From assembly GCA_021741925.1 (NCBI GenBank), contig JAIOWW010000058.1, positions 1 through 7,073 on the forward strand: a stretch of DNA of 7,073 nucleotides. The letters run 5' to 3'. This stretch comes from Pontimonas sp. (GTDB taxonomy: Bacteria; Actinomycetota; Actinomycetes; Actinomycetales; Microbacteriaceae). Within the stretch, counting starts at the first letter, position 1. Each line of letters starts with the position of its first letter. The notes below the pieces were generated by a model. That model ran no database searches. It was not told where the DNA came from and worked only from the letters and a program-made list of their open reading frames with translations. This document shows positions 1-6,417 of the stretch, in pieces. Both the position numbers and the translations under genes were made by a program.

Positions 1-702
1 TTTACGGTGACGTTCATCCTTCGTCGGTTTGATCCTGAGAAGGACGCCGAACCCTATTGGGAAGACTTTGACGTCGAGTTGTATGCGACGGACCGAGTGC
101 TGGATGGTCTCCACAAGATCAAGTGGGACATCGATGGCACCTTGAGCTTCCGTCGCAGTTGCGCTCACGGTATTTGTGGGTCTGACGCCATGCGTATCAA
201 TGGTCGCAACCGTCTTGCCTGTAAGACGCTCATCAAGGACCTCGATATCTCGCAGCCCATCTATGTTGAGGCCATCAAGGGTCTGCCCTTGGAGAAGGAC
301 CTCATCGTCGACATGGAACCCTTCTTCGAGTCCTACCGCCAGGTTCAGCCTTTCTTGATTGCCTCATCCAAGCCAGATAAGGAACGCCTGCAGTCCCCTG
401 AGGATCGTGCACGTTTCGATGACACCACCAAGTGCATCCTCTGTGCTGCGTGCACCTCGAGCTGCCCTGTGTTCTGGACCGATGGTCAATACTTCGGCCC
501 CGCAGCGATCGTGAACGCTCACCGGTTTATCTTTGATTCGCGTGATGAAGGTGCTCAGGTCCGTTTGGACATCCTGAACGACAAAGAGGGCGTGTGGCGC
601 TGTCGCACCACCTTCAATTGCACCGAAGCATGCCCACGTGGCATCGAGGTGACCAAAGCTATCGCTGAGGTCAAGCAGGCTGTTCTTCGCGGTCGCCCCT
701 AG
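1..702 (+). CDS. sdhB: Succinate dehydrogenase iron-sulfur subunit, 5' end outside window
   Basis: SdhB carries electrons from the flavoprotein SdhA through three Fe-S clusters to the membrane quinone site of respiratory complex II. Numbering from the GTG at 7, the [2Fe-2S] ligands are C52, C57, D60 and C72; Asp as the third ligand is also found in E. coli SdhB. By alignment with E. coli, C143, C146, C149 and C209 hold the [4Fe-4S] cluster, and C153, C199 and C205 the [3Fe-4S] cluster. The reading frame stays open to base 1 and reads Phe-Thr-Val-Thr-Phe, which resembles the interior of actinobacterial SdhB N-termini. The GTG at 7 is therefore probably an internal Val codon and the true start lies upstream of the window. 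The stop is TAG at 700-702. SdhA and the membrane anchors would be expected just upstream. The family call is secure; only the start is unknown. Confidence 0.96.
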   Translation, partial: FTVTFILRRFDPEKDAEPYWEDFDVELYATDRVLDGLHKIKWDIDGTLSFRRSCAHGICGSDAMRINGRNRLACKTLIKDLDISQPIYVEAIKGLPLEKDLIVDMEPFFESYRQVQPFLIASSKPDKERLQSPEDRARFDDTTKCILCAACTSSCPVFWTDGQYFGPAAIVNAHRFIFDSRDEGAQVRLDILNDKEGVWRCRTTFNCTEACPRGIEVTKAIAEVKQAVLRGRP

Positions 703-704
703 GG
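701..704 (+). promoter_or_regulatory. Ribosome binding site of the exonuclease III gene
   Basis: AGGG lies six bases before the ATG at 711 and overlaps the sdhB stop codon. The overlap suggests that translation of xth is coupled to sdhB on one transcript. Confidence 0.55.
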
Positions 705-710
705 TCAACA

Positions 711-1538
711 ATGCTGCGGGTGGCGAGCGTCAACGTCAATGGCGTTCGGGCTGCCTTCCGCAAAGGCATGCAACCGTGGCTTGATGCCTCCGGCGTCGAT
801 GTCTTGGCTCTCCAAGAAGTGCGGGCAGAGCGAGAGGACCTCGAGGCGCTACTCGGGGATGACTGGGTGATAGCCCACGATGCAGCCTCTGCCAAAGGTC
901 GCGCAGGTGTGGCTATCGCCACCAAGGTAGGCCACGAAGACGTGCGGGTGGACTTTGGGCCGAAATCTGTCGACACCGCGGGTCGTTGGGTGGAAGTCGA
1001 CATCACCACTCCTTCTGGCAAGCCGTTGACTGTTGTGAGTTGCTACGTCCACTCCGGTGAAGCGGGCACTCCCAAACAAGACGCCAAGTATGAATTCCTT
1101 GAGATCATGACGAAGCGAATGAAGAAGCTCGGCGCTTCAGATCGCCCCACCGTGGTGGTGGGGGACCTCAATGTTGGTCACCGCTGGCTAGATATCCGTA
1201 ACTGGAAAGGCAACCTAAGGAATTCGGGATTCCTCCCCGAGGAGCGCGCCTACTTCGAAACCTGGATCGGACACGAAGACTCGGAGGATTACAACTCAGG
1301 AACCGGCGGTCGCTTTGTTGATATCGGCCGCAAGGTCCACGGTGAGGTTGAGGGTCCCTATAGCTGGTGGAGTTGGCGAGGTAAAGCGTTCGATAACGAC
1401 ACCGGTTGGCGCATCGACTACCACCTCGCCAACGCGCCACTGGCGGCTACCGTCCAGCACTACAGGATTGACCGGGCGCCCAGCTATGACACCCGGTGGT
1501 CAGATCACGCGCCCGTCATCGCTGACTACGACATCTAG
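711..1538 (+). CDS. xth: Exodeoxyribonuclease III / class II AP endonuclease
   Basis: This is a 275-residue member of the endonuclease/exonuclease/phosphatase fold, ExoIII branch. The family cuts the DNA backbone at abasic sites and removes 3' blocking groups in base-excision repair. The catalytic set is complete by alignment with E. coli ExoIII: N8 in Val-Asn-Val-Asn-Gly, E36 in Leu-Gln-Glu-Val-Arg, Y112, D152 and N154 in Gly-Asp-Leu-Asn, D236 in Arg-Ile-Asp-Tyr, and D265-H266 in Ser-Asp-His-Ala-Pro. The length matches the family (about 260-280). The ATG at 711 is favoured because the conserved first strand starts at residue 3 and an AGGG site precedes it. The gene begins 8 bases after the sdhB stop and ends 19 bases before trpS, so it probably shares their transcript. 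No membrane or export signal is seen, which fits a cytoplasmic repair enzyme. Confidence 0.95.
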   Translation: MLRVASVNVNGVRAAFRKGMQPWLDASGVDVLALQEVRAEREDLEALLGDDWVIAHDAASAKGRAGVAIATKVGHEDVRVDFGPKSVDTAGRWVEVDITTPSGKPLTVVSCYVHSGEAGTPKQDAKYEFLEIMTKRMKKLGASDRPTVVVGDLNVGHRWLDIRNWKGNLRNSGFLPEERAYFETWIGHEDSEDYNSGTGGRFVDIGRKVHGEVEGPYSWWSWRGKAFDNDTGWRIDYHLANAPLAATVQHYRIDRAPSYDTRWSDHAPVIADYDI

Positions 1539-1543
1539 TCCGC

Positions 1544-1549
1544 TACGCT
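1544..1549 (+). promoter_or_regulatory. Possible -10 box for a leaderless trpS transcript
   Basis: TACGCT fits the actinobacterial -10 pattern TANNNT and ends eight bases before the ATG at 1558, so transcription could start at or next to the start codon. A partial -35 match, CTGACT at 1522-1527, lies 16 bases upstream, inside the end of xth. The 19-base gap has no purine-rich ribosome binding site, which agrees with leaderless translation or with reinitiation after xth. This is inference from spacing and pattern only. Confidence 0.35.
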
Positions 1550-1557
1550 AACTACCC

Positions 1558-2562
1558 ATGACCACTCCCCGGCTGTTTTCTGGCATGCAGCCTTCCGCGG
1601 ACTCACTCCACTTTGGCAACTACGCAGGAGCCCTAATCCAGTGGATTGAGATGCAAAGCACCCACGATGCGGTGTTTTGTGTGGTCGACCTCCACGCCAT
1701 CACGGTCCCTCAGGATCCTCAAGCTCTAGCGGCGACCACTCGCAAAACAGCAGCCCAATACATCGCCTGCGGAATCGACCCGCAGAAGTCCACCCTGTTT
1801 GTTCAGTCCCACGTCCCCGCACACTCCGAGCTTGCCTGGATTCTCAACACCGTCACTAGTTTTGGCGAAGCCAGTCGCATGACTCAATTCAAGGACAAAT
1901 CGCAGAAGCAAGGTTCCGATAACGCCACGGTGGGCCTGTTCACCTATCCGATTCTGCAAGCCGCCGACATCTTGCTCTATGACGCCACTGTTGTTCCTGT
2001 GGGGGAAGACCAGCGCCAACACATCGAACTCACCCGCAACATCTCAGAGCGTTTCAATCAGCGATTCGGCGACACCTTTGTGGTCCCCGAGGTCAAAATC
2101 ATGGATGCAGCAGCGAAGATCTACGACCTTCAGAACCCCGAGTCCAAAATGTCCAAGTCTGGTGAGTCACCGCAGGGCATTCTGTGGTTGCTCGACGAAC
2201 CGGCGGTCATCACAAAGAAGGTTAAGTCTGCCGTCACGGACACCGACACTGATATCCGCTTTGATGCAGAGAACAAGCCTGGAGTCTCCAACCTTCTGAC
2301 ACTCGCCTCTCTCGCCACCGGAAAATCGGTGCCCGCCCTGGAAAAGGAATTCCAGGGCTCAGGATATGGGAACCTCAAATCCACCGTGGCCGAGGCAGTT
2401 GTTGAGCTACTGGAACCCATCCGAACCACCACTCACGAACTGCTCGCTGACCCCGCTGAGCTCGATCGAATACTGGCTGCAGGTGCTTCGAAAGCTGAAG
2501 CAATCGCTGACACGACACTGGCCAAAGTTCACGAGGCCGTAGGCCTTCTGCCGCGGGCCTGA
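1558..2562 (+). CDS. trpS: Tryptophanyl-tRNA synthetase
   Basis: TrpRS charges tRNA-Trp with tryptophan using ATP in the cytoplasm. At 334 residues the protein has the usual bacterial length. The class I signatures are both present: the HIGH-type motif appears as His-Phe-Gly-Asn at 18-21 after Ser-Gly-Met-Gln-Pro-Ser, and the KMSKS loop is at 197-201. The segment Ala-Ala-Asp-Ile-Leu-Leu-Tyr around 135-141 supplies the Asp that recognises the indole nitrogen in the family. The block Val-Pro-Val-Gly-Glu-Asp-Gln around 146-152 is also typical. The ATG at 1558 places the HIGH motif at the normal distance from the N-terminus. The gene follows xth by 19 bases and precedes ugd by 24. It has no T-box-like leader and no clear Shine-Dalgarno site. 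Confidence 0.97.
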   Translation: MTTPRLFSGMQPSADSLHFGNYAGALIQWIEMQSTHDAVFCVVDLHAITVPQDPQALAATTRKTAAQYIACGIDPQKSTLFVQSHVPAHSELAWILNTVTSFGEASRMTQFKDKSQKQGSDNATVGLFTYPILQAADILLYDATVVPVGEDQRQHIELTRNISERFNQRFGDTFVVPEVKIMDAAAKIYDLQNPESKMSKSGESPQGILWLLDEPAVITKKVKSAVTDTDTDIRFDAENKPGVSNLLTLASLATGKSVPALEKEFQGSGYGNLKSTVAEAVVELLEPIRTTTHELLADPAELDRILAAGASKAEAIADTTLAKVHEAVGLLPRA

Positions 2563-2573
2563 CCGGGCTCGCG

Positions 2574-2579
2574 TAAGGT
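2574..2579 (+). promoter_or_regulatory. Start signal of ugd: Shine-Dalgarno site or leaderless -10 box
   Basis: TAAGGT can be read in two ways. The AAGG inside it is a fair Shine-Dalgarno match eight bases before the GTG at 2587. The whole hexamer also fits TANNNT and ends seven bases before that GTG, as in leaderless actinobacterial promoters. I could not find a well-spaced -35 box, so the ribosome binding site reading is slightly favoured. Confidence 0.4.
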
Positions 2580-2586
2580 TGCTGAT

Positions 2587-3900
2587 GTGAAAATCTCCGT
2601 CATTGGCTGTGGCTATTTGGGTGCCGTTCACGCCGCATCGATGGCAGAGCTTGGTCACGAGGTCATCGGTATTGACGTCGACCCAGCGCGCATCGAATCC
2701 CTCCAACAGGGCATCGCACCCTTTCACGAGCCAGGATTTGACGCGCTTCTGAAAAAGAACGCGTCTCGCCTCACCTTCACTACCGACATGTCCGTTGCTG
2801 CGCACGCCAATGTTCACTTTGTCGCGGTGGGAACCCCCCAGGCAGCCGATGGGTCAGCCGACATGACCTATGTGAACAGTGCGATTGAGGGACTTGTCCC
2901 CTACCTGTCAGAGAGCGACCTTGTTGTGGGTAAATCGACGGTTCCTGTCGGAACCGCCGAGCGCCTCTCGGCGCACGTGACGCCAACCGGAGCGGTCTTG
3001 ATGTGGAACCCGGAGTTCTTGCGCGAGGGTTTCGCTGTTGAAGACACCCTGTCTCCTGATCGCCTCGTCTATGGGGTTCCCGAGGGCGCCGATGGTGACA
3101 CCGCAACAGCAGTGCTGGACGAGGTTTACGCAGCGATCCTTGCAAAGGACACTCCTCGCCTGGTGATGAACTTTGCCACAGCAGAACTCGTCAAGGTTGC
3201 CGCCAACTCTTTCCTCGCCACCAAGATCTCGTTCATTAACGCGATGGCCGAAATAGCAGACGTGACCGGCGCCAATGTCACTCAGCTCGCTGATGCGATC
3301 GGGTATGACACCCGCATCGGGCGTCGATTTCTGAACGCTGGAATTGGCTTTGGTGGAGGCTGTCTCCCCAAGGACATCCGAGGTTTCGTTGCCAGAGCAG
3401 AAGAGCTCGGTGTGGGAGACGCACTGTCGTTCCTCAAAGACGTGGATGACATCAATATGCGCAGGCGCACTCGCGTGGTCGACGTGTTGACCGAAGAGCT
3501 TGGTTCTCTTGACGGCAAGACCATCGCGGTGTGGGGCATCTCGTTCAAGCCGGATTCGGATGACATTCGTGACTCCCCCGCCCTCGATATTGCTGAATCC
3601 TTAGCTTGCTCAGGTGCGACTGTTGTCTCCGCTGATCCAGAGGGTTGGAAGCCAGCACAGGCCCGGGTGGAACGTGCAGGACTCTCTGCATCCCTCACCA
3701 CCACAGACAATCACCGTGCCGCGGTCACAGGAGCGGATGCCCTCGTAGTCGCCACCGAATGGAAGGTTTTCCAAGAGGAAGATGCCACAGCCATTGGTGC
3801 ACTCATGGCCCAGAAACTCGTAGTTGATGGCAGGAACTGCCTCGATGCCAACTCCTGGAAAGAAGCCGGTTTCCGCTATCGCGGTATGGGGAGAACGTAA
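2587..3900 (+). CDS. ugd: UDP-glucose 6-dehydrogenase
   Basis: This enzyme oxidises UDP-glucose to UDP-glucuronate with two NAD+, giving an activated acidic sugar for capsule, exopolysaccharide or other cell-wall glycans. The 437 residues contain the three expected domains. The N-terminal Rossmann domain has Gly-Cys-Gly-Tyr-Leu-Gly at 7-12 followed by an acidic strand end near 30. The central region carries Asn-Pro-Glu-Phe-Leu-Arg-Glu-Gly at 141-148 and the Lys203/Asn207 pair. The catalytic Cys259 sits in Gly-Gly-Gly-Cys-Leu-Pro-Lys-Asp. The UDP-binding domain has Phe-Lys-Pro-Asp-Ser-Asp-Asp-Ile-Arg at 320-328. The start is GTG at 2587; the overlapping ATG at 2585 runs straight into TGA. GDP-mannose dehydrogenase is a related alternative, but the motifs fit the UDP-glucose enzyme better. 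The gene is only 24 bases after trpS and converges with two glycosyltransferase genes that may use its product, directly or after further conversion. Confidence 0.93.
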   Translation: MKISVIGCGYLGAVHAASMAELGHEVIGIDVDPARIESLQQGIAPFHEPGFDALLKKNASRLTFTTDMSVAAHANVHFVAVGTPQAADGSADMTYVNSAIEGLVPYLSESDLVVGKSTVPVGTAERLSAHVTPTGAVLMWNPEFLREGFAVEDTLSPDRLVYGVPEGADGDTATAVLDEVYAAILAKDTPRLVMNFATAELVKVAANSFLATKISFINAMAEIADVTGANVTQLADAIGYDTRIGRRFLNAGIGFGGGCLPKDIRGFVARAEELGVGDALSFLKDVDDINMRRRTRVVDVLTEELGSLDGKTIAVWGISFKPDSDDIRDSPALDIAESLACSGATVVSADPEGWKPAQARVERAGLSASLTTTDNHRAAVTGADALVVATEWKVFQEEDATAIGALMAQKLVVDGRNCLDANSWKEAGFRYRGMGRT

Positions 3901-3910
3901 CGCTCTCCCC
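3888..3910. terminator. Hairpin across the ugd stop codon, possible two-way terminator
   Basis: GGGGAGA (3888-3894) pairs with TCTCCCC (3904-3910), leaving a nine-base loop that contains the TAA stop of ugd. A weaker inverted repeat, TTCTC/GAGAA at 3931-3947, follows. The hairpins lie between two convergent genes, where a shared terminator is expected. Neither strand has a run of T after the main stem, so this is at best a non-canonical terminator. Confidence 0.35.
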
Positions 3911-3983
3911 CCGCTGGGACTGGCGGAGGATTCTCCCTCTTAGAGAAGCGCCGTTGCATGGCGAAGGGCTGGAGCACCACAGG

Positions 3984-4961
3984 TCACCAATAGCATCCGT
4001 CCTCCACAAGGTCAGCGCCCCGAGGACGCTCCTCAGCCGAAGGACTAACCCAAAACTCATTGACCAAGGGAAGAACGGCCTCCGAGTCACTCGTACCGGG
4101 ATTGGTCCATCTCCCTCCTTTGATTCCAAAAAGCAACTGGAGGGCTCCGCCCACCTGGATACCTATCGCTCCCAACCTCTTGCACTCGGCAGCGAGGAAG
4201 AGACCATAGGCGCCTGCACCAATTAGTGCGACGTCAAAACTCCTCTTGGATATCTCAGATTTCATGTGGTTGAGCGCCTGGTACCAATCAGCAAAAGGCA
4301 GGGTCCCGGAATTATCGCCGACACTCTGAACTGCGGGAATAACTTGAAGATCACAGTCAGGAAGAAAATCTGGATCTTCGAAGAGGAATTCCCGTTTGAG
4401 GAACTGGTTTTCAATGGTTTGGCTAAACGGGTGAATCACCAACACTCTTTTGCCCCGCAAGCTTCGGGTCCACGACTGGGGGTTTCCCACAGGCATTATG
4501 TCCCCCAACTGCACCAAAGCAGCCTGGGGAGAGTATCGCTCGATCAAGAAGTCCTCGAGACCCCAGAATGTCCAGTCGGATGGCTTAACTCTGACCCCCA
4601 TCACATCAGCCTCGCCGAGGTGGGCGAGGCTCTCGCGAGAGAACTGCGTGAGGAGTTGGTCCGAAGGTGGGAAAAAACCACTCAACTCGTGGATTCTTGT
4701 TTTCAACTCTTGAGGAAACGCGACATCATCACGGAACCCATGGTGAGCAAAATATTCAACGACAGCGCTCTCGGTGGTGCCGAGGCGAGCAATCATTGCC
4801 GGAGCACCAGCATCGATTATCGACGCAATGACGTCGTTGGCACTTTTCCCACTTTCGATGTGTCGAGACGCCAACTTTGTCCGCGACCTTTGAGGTTTTC
4901 CCCGCGCAATTCTCCGAGCACGTTGAGCCACATCTGCCAAAATCGCGCGGACGGTAGGCAT
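3984..4961 (-). CDS. Putative GT-D-fold glycosyltransferase (DUF1792-like)
   Basis: I read this 325-residue soluble protein as a likely glycosyltransferase of the GT-D type, but the match is from memory of motif patterns. It has Arg-Leu-Gly-Thr-Thr-Glu-Ser at 59-65, resembling the RxGxGE nucleotide/metal motif of DUF1792. A strand with Val-Ile-His-Pro-Phe lies at 175-179. The glycine-rich segment Leu-Ile-Gly-Ala-Gly-Ala-Tyr-Gly at 246-253 is followed by Gly-Gly-Ala-Leu-Gln-Leu-Leu-Phe-Gly at 271-279, recalling the nucleotide-binding end of that fold. The C-terminus ends in Gly-Cys-Tyr-Trp. Residues 1-35 are strongly basic. There is no signal peptide or membrane segment. The ATG at 4961 is the first in-frame start after an upstream stop, though its ribosome binding site is weak. 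The gene lies 253 bases after the GT2 gene on the same strand, and ends 83 bases from ugd, which faces it. The gene is surely real; its donor, acceptor and exact family are unproven. Confidence 0.62.
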   Translation of the reverse strand: MPTVRAILADVAQRARRIARGKPQRSRTKLASRHIESGKSANDVIASIIDAGAPAMIARLGTTESAVVEYFAHHGFRDDVAFPQELKTRIHELSGFFPPSDQLLTQFSRESLAHLGEADVMGVRVKPSDWTFWGLEDFLIERYSPQAALVQLGDIMPVGNPQSWTRSLRGKRVLVIHPFSQTIENQFLKREFLFEDPDFLPDCDLQVIPAVQSVGDNSGTLPFADWYQALNHMKSEISKRSFDVALIGAGAYGLFLAAECKRLGAIGIQVGGALQLLFGIKGGRWTNPGTSDSEAVLPLVNEFWVSPSAEERPRGADLVEDGCYW

Positions 4962-4988
4962 TTGTTGGCTCGCTTTCCACCAGATGGA

Positions 4989-5003
4989 GGGGACGCCGTC
5001 CCC
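4989..5003 (-). repeat. GC-rich hairpin before the GT-D-like gene
   Basis: GGGGAC and GTCCCC form a six-base-pair stem around the three-base loop GCC. It starts 27 bases upstream of the ATG at 4961, so it could act as an operator or as a 5' leader hairpin that affects translation. There is no direct evidence for either role. Confidence 0.4.
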
Positions 5004-5050
5004 CTACGGATGCGAGCCTATCTGCTAGAAACCTCACAAACGAGTTATCA

Positions 5051-5064
5051 GGCACGCGGGTGCC
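5051..5064 (-). repeat. Short hairpin in the intergenic leader
   Basis: GGCAC and GTGCC form a perfect five-base-pair stem with a four-base loop GCGG. It is the middle of three inverted repeats between the two glycosyltransferase genes. No T-run follows on the minus strand, so it is not a standard terminator. Confidence 0.35.
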
Positions 5065-5079
5065 ATTCGCGAAAACTGG

Positions 5080-5151
5080 AGGGATGGTGGTTTGGGCCCC
5101 GGAAAAACCCGCCTCGGCTACACCTCTGCGACTGAGCCCAAACCACACCCT
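5080..5151 (-). repeat. Long interrupted inverted repeat between the glycosyltransferase genes
   Basis: The arms at 5080-5097 (AGGGATGGTGGTTTGGGC) and 5136-5151 (GCCCAAACCACACCCT) are reverse complements over 16 bases with two single-base bulges. The inner 11 bases (5087-5097 and 5136-5146) match perfectly. The 38-base loop holds a five-T run when read from the minus strand. It begins 63 bases after the GT2 stop, in the transcribed direction toward the GT-D-like gene. It could be a terminator or attenuator (TTTT occurs five bases past the stem), a structured leader element, or a mobile-element remnant. I see no transposase and no clear flanking direct repeat. Confidence 0.6.
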
Positions 5152-5214
5152 ACGACAGGGCTACACATCTTGGTTCGCCTCAACACAGGACTCGGTTATC
5201 TCGCCGCCACAAAG

Positions 5215-6252
5215 TCACGGGTACCGATAGTCGACATAAGAGTCTCGGAGAATCCACTCTTCTACTCGTCGGTCTGCACGAAACATCCTCCAGAGATAGA
5301 GACGACCCAGTGCGAGACACAGCTGTCTGAGCAATTCCGTTGCACGACCTCTTTTCGACGGCGTAGAAGCAAACATTGCTCGTTTCGCTTTTCTCAGAAA
5401 AACACGGACTATCTCGACTGTTCCCACAGCGGCTAGAGAGCCATGAGCGTAAGCGCCTTTCAGGTCAGCAAACTGATCGGAAATTCCTTGTCGTACCCAA
5501 ATCTTGCAAAAATAGCCCAAGTTAAGGCGGTCGGTTCCAATGATGTGGCGCACCTGGAGCCCGGGGTGAAAAATAGCACTGCGGGAGTTTTGCATCAACT
5601 TGTTGGCGATTGCGGTCTCACCATCACCCCTGAACCTGAGCAGGTCAGGTGGAGTGAGATCAGGATGGAACCCACCTAAATCCTCGAGCGTTTGCTGGCT
5701 AATCGTGAAATTCAGACCAAAGACAAGGAGTGGTGAAACTTCGGAAATCTGGTCGGAGCCAATTTCTACAAGACTGAGTTCTGAAAGGACGTAATCAGCT
5801 TCAGCCACCTCTACCCTGAACCGATACAACCAAGACGGTGGATTTCCCCTGAAGTCGGGTACCACGCTTCCGCCGGCAATACGGTCAGACAGAAGACCAG
5901 TCTCACAGACCTCTCTTACAGCTTCGACCCACTCCGTTCCCAGCAATACGTCGTCGTCGATGAAAGAAAGATAAGTCCCCCTCGCCTCCCGCATTCCTCT
6001 ATGTCTTCCAGCCAGGAGTCCCGGAACAGGCTCTGCTATTTTCGCGAACTTTGACGCAATCGACGGATCCTGTTCAGCCAGAAACTGAGTTAGGCGGGAC
6101 TCGCTGAGAGCGGAGGAGGCCCCGTTCACCACTACGAGCACTTCTTTGACAAACGAATGACCGGCTACTCCTGCGATGCTGGACAGACACTCCCAGAGAT
6201 AGGGGTTCTTGCCCGTTGTCGGAACAACTATTGTGAGCAAACCCTCGCTCAC
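5215..6252 (-). CDS. Family 2 glycosyltransferase
   Basis: This is a GT-A-fold inverting glycosyltransferase of the GT2 family, which moves a sugar from a nucleotide donor to a glycan acceptor at the cytoplasmic face of the membrane. Numbering from the GTG at 6252 gives 345 residues. The N-terminal strand Leu-Thr-Ile-Val-Val-Pro-Thr at 6-12 opens the nucleotide-binding domain. The metal-binding DXD is Asp-Asp-Asp at 99-101, after Tyr-Leu-Ser-Phe-Ile. Gly-Gly-Phe-His-Pro at 193-197 and Gly-Asp-Gly-Glu at 209-212 form the acceptor and catalytic-base region. The last 65 residues are rich in Arg and Lys with hydrophobic patches and may touch the membrane; no clear transmembrane helix is seen. In-frame TTG codons at 6270 and 6267 could extend the protein by six residues, but GGAAGG seven bases before the GTG decides for 6252. 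Donor and acceptor cannot be told; UDP-glucuronate from the nearby Ugd is one option. Confidence 0.88.
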   Translation of the reverse strand: MSEGLLTIVVPTTGKNPYLWECLSSIAGVAGHSFVKEVLVVVNGASSALSESRLTQFLAEQDPSIASKFAKIAEPVPGLLAGRHRGMREARGTYLSFIDDDVLLGTEWVEAVREVCETGLLSDRIAGGSVVPDFRGNPPSWLYRFRVEVAEADYVLSELSLVEIGSDQISEVSPLLVFGLNFTISQQTLEDLGGFHPDLTPPDLLRFRGDGETAIANKLMQNSRSAIFHPGLQVRHIIGTDRLNLGYFCKIWVRQGISDQFADLKGAYAHGSLAAVGTVEIVRVFLRKAKRAMFASTPSKRGRATELLRQLCLALGRLYLWRMFRADRRVEEWILRDSYVDYRYP

Positions 6253-6259
6253 GAAGAGG

Positions 6260-6265
6260 CCTTCC
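6260..6265 (-). promoter_or_regulatory. Ribosome binding site that sets the GT2 start
   Basis: Read on the minus strand, GGAAGG is followed by the seven-base spacer CCTCTTC and then GTG at 6252. This strong, well-spaced site makes the GTG a better start than the TTG codons at 6270 and 6267, which have no site of their own. Confidence 0.75.
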
Positions 6266-6417
6266 AACAAACCGTAGGAAGATTAGTGGGCCCAAATTTA
6301 GGGTGGCTCACAGTTCTCACATTTCTCCCTAAGCTTTCCGGGCAATGCCGCCACTGCACCACTTTACGCCAGCGCAATCGCCGACATGACGACCGTCGTG
6401 CCAACAGCCTTGATATT

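Noticed and set aside
7..9. GTG at 7 as the true start of sdhB
   Set aside because: The frame is open to the window edge and the preceding codons fit the interior of actinobacterial SdhB N-termini, so this is likely an internal Val.
364..711. Minus-strand 115-codon frame inside sdhB
   Set aside because: It lies entirely opposite the strongly conserved SdhB cysteine region and has no known domain.
4266..5135. 289-codon plus-strand open frame opposite the GT-D-like gene
   Set aside because: It is antisense to a gene with recognisable motifs, its translation shows no domain I know, and it has no good ribosome binding site. It looks like a shadow frame.
4756..5148. 130-codon minus-strand frame overlapping the start of the GT-D-like gene and covering the gap before it
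   Set aside because: The part in the gap reads smoothly around 5000-5100 and could be a gene remnant, but I recognise no family, it starts within the inverted repeat, and its lower third is out of frame within the real gene.
5215..6252. Lower G+C in the glycosyltransferase region as a sign of transfer
   Set aside because: Hand counts of 60-base lines were 31, 26, 34 and 28 G+C (5221, 5461, 5521, 5701) against 31 and 35 in trpS and ugd (1621, 3301). The ranges overlap, so no claim is made without a full count.
6271..6417. Terminator after glpK or promoter for the GT2 gene
   Set aside because: ACGACCGTCGT at 6389-6399 folds only into a four-base stem with no T-run. TAATCT (minus strand, 6285-6280) resembles a -10 box but has no matching -35 box.
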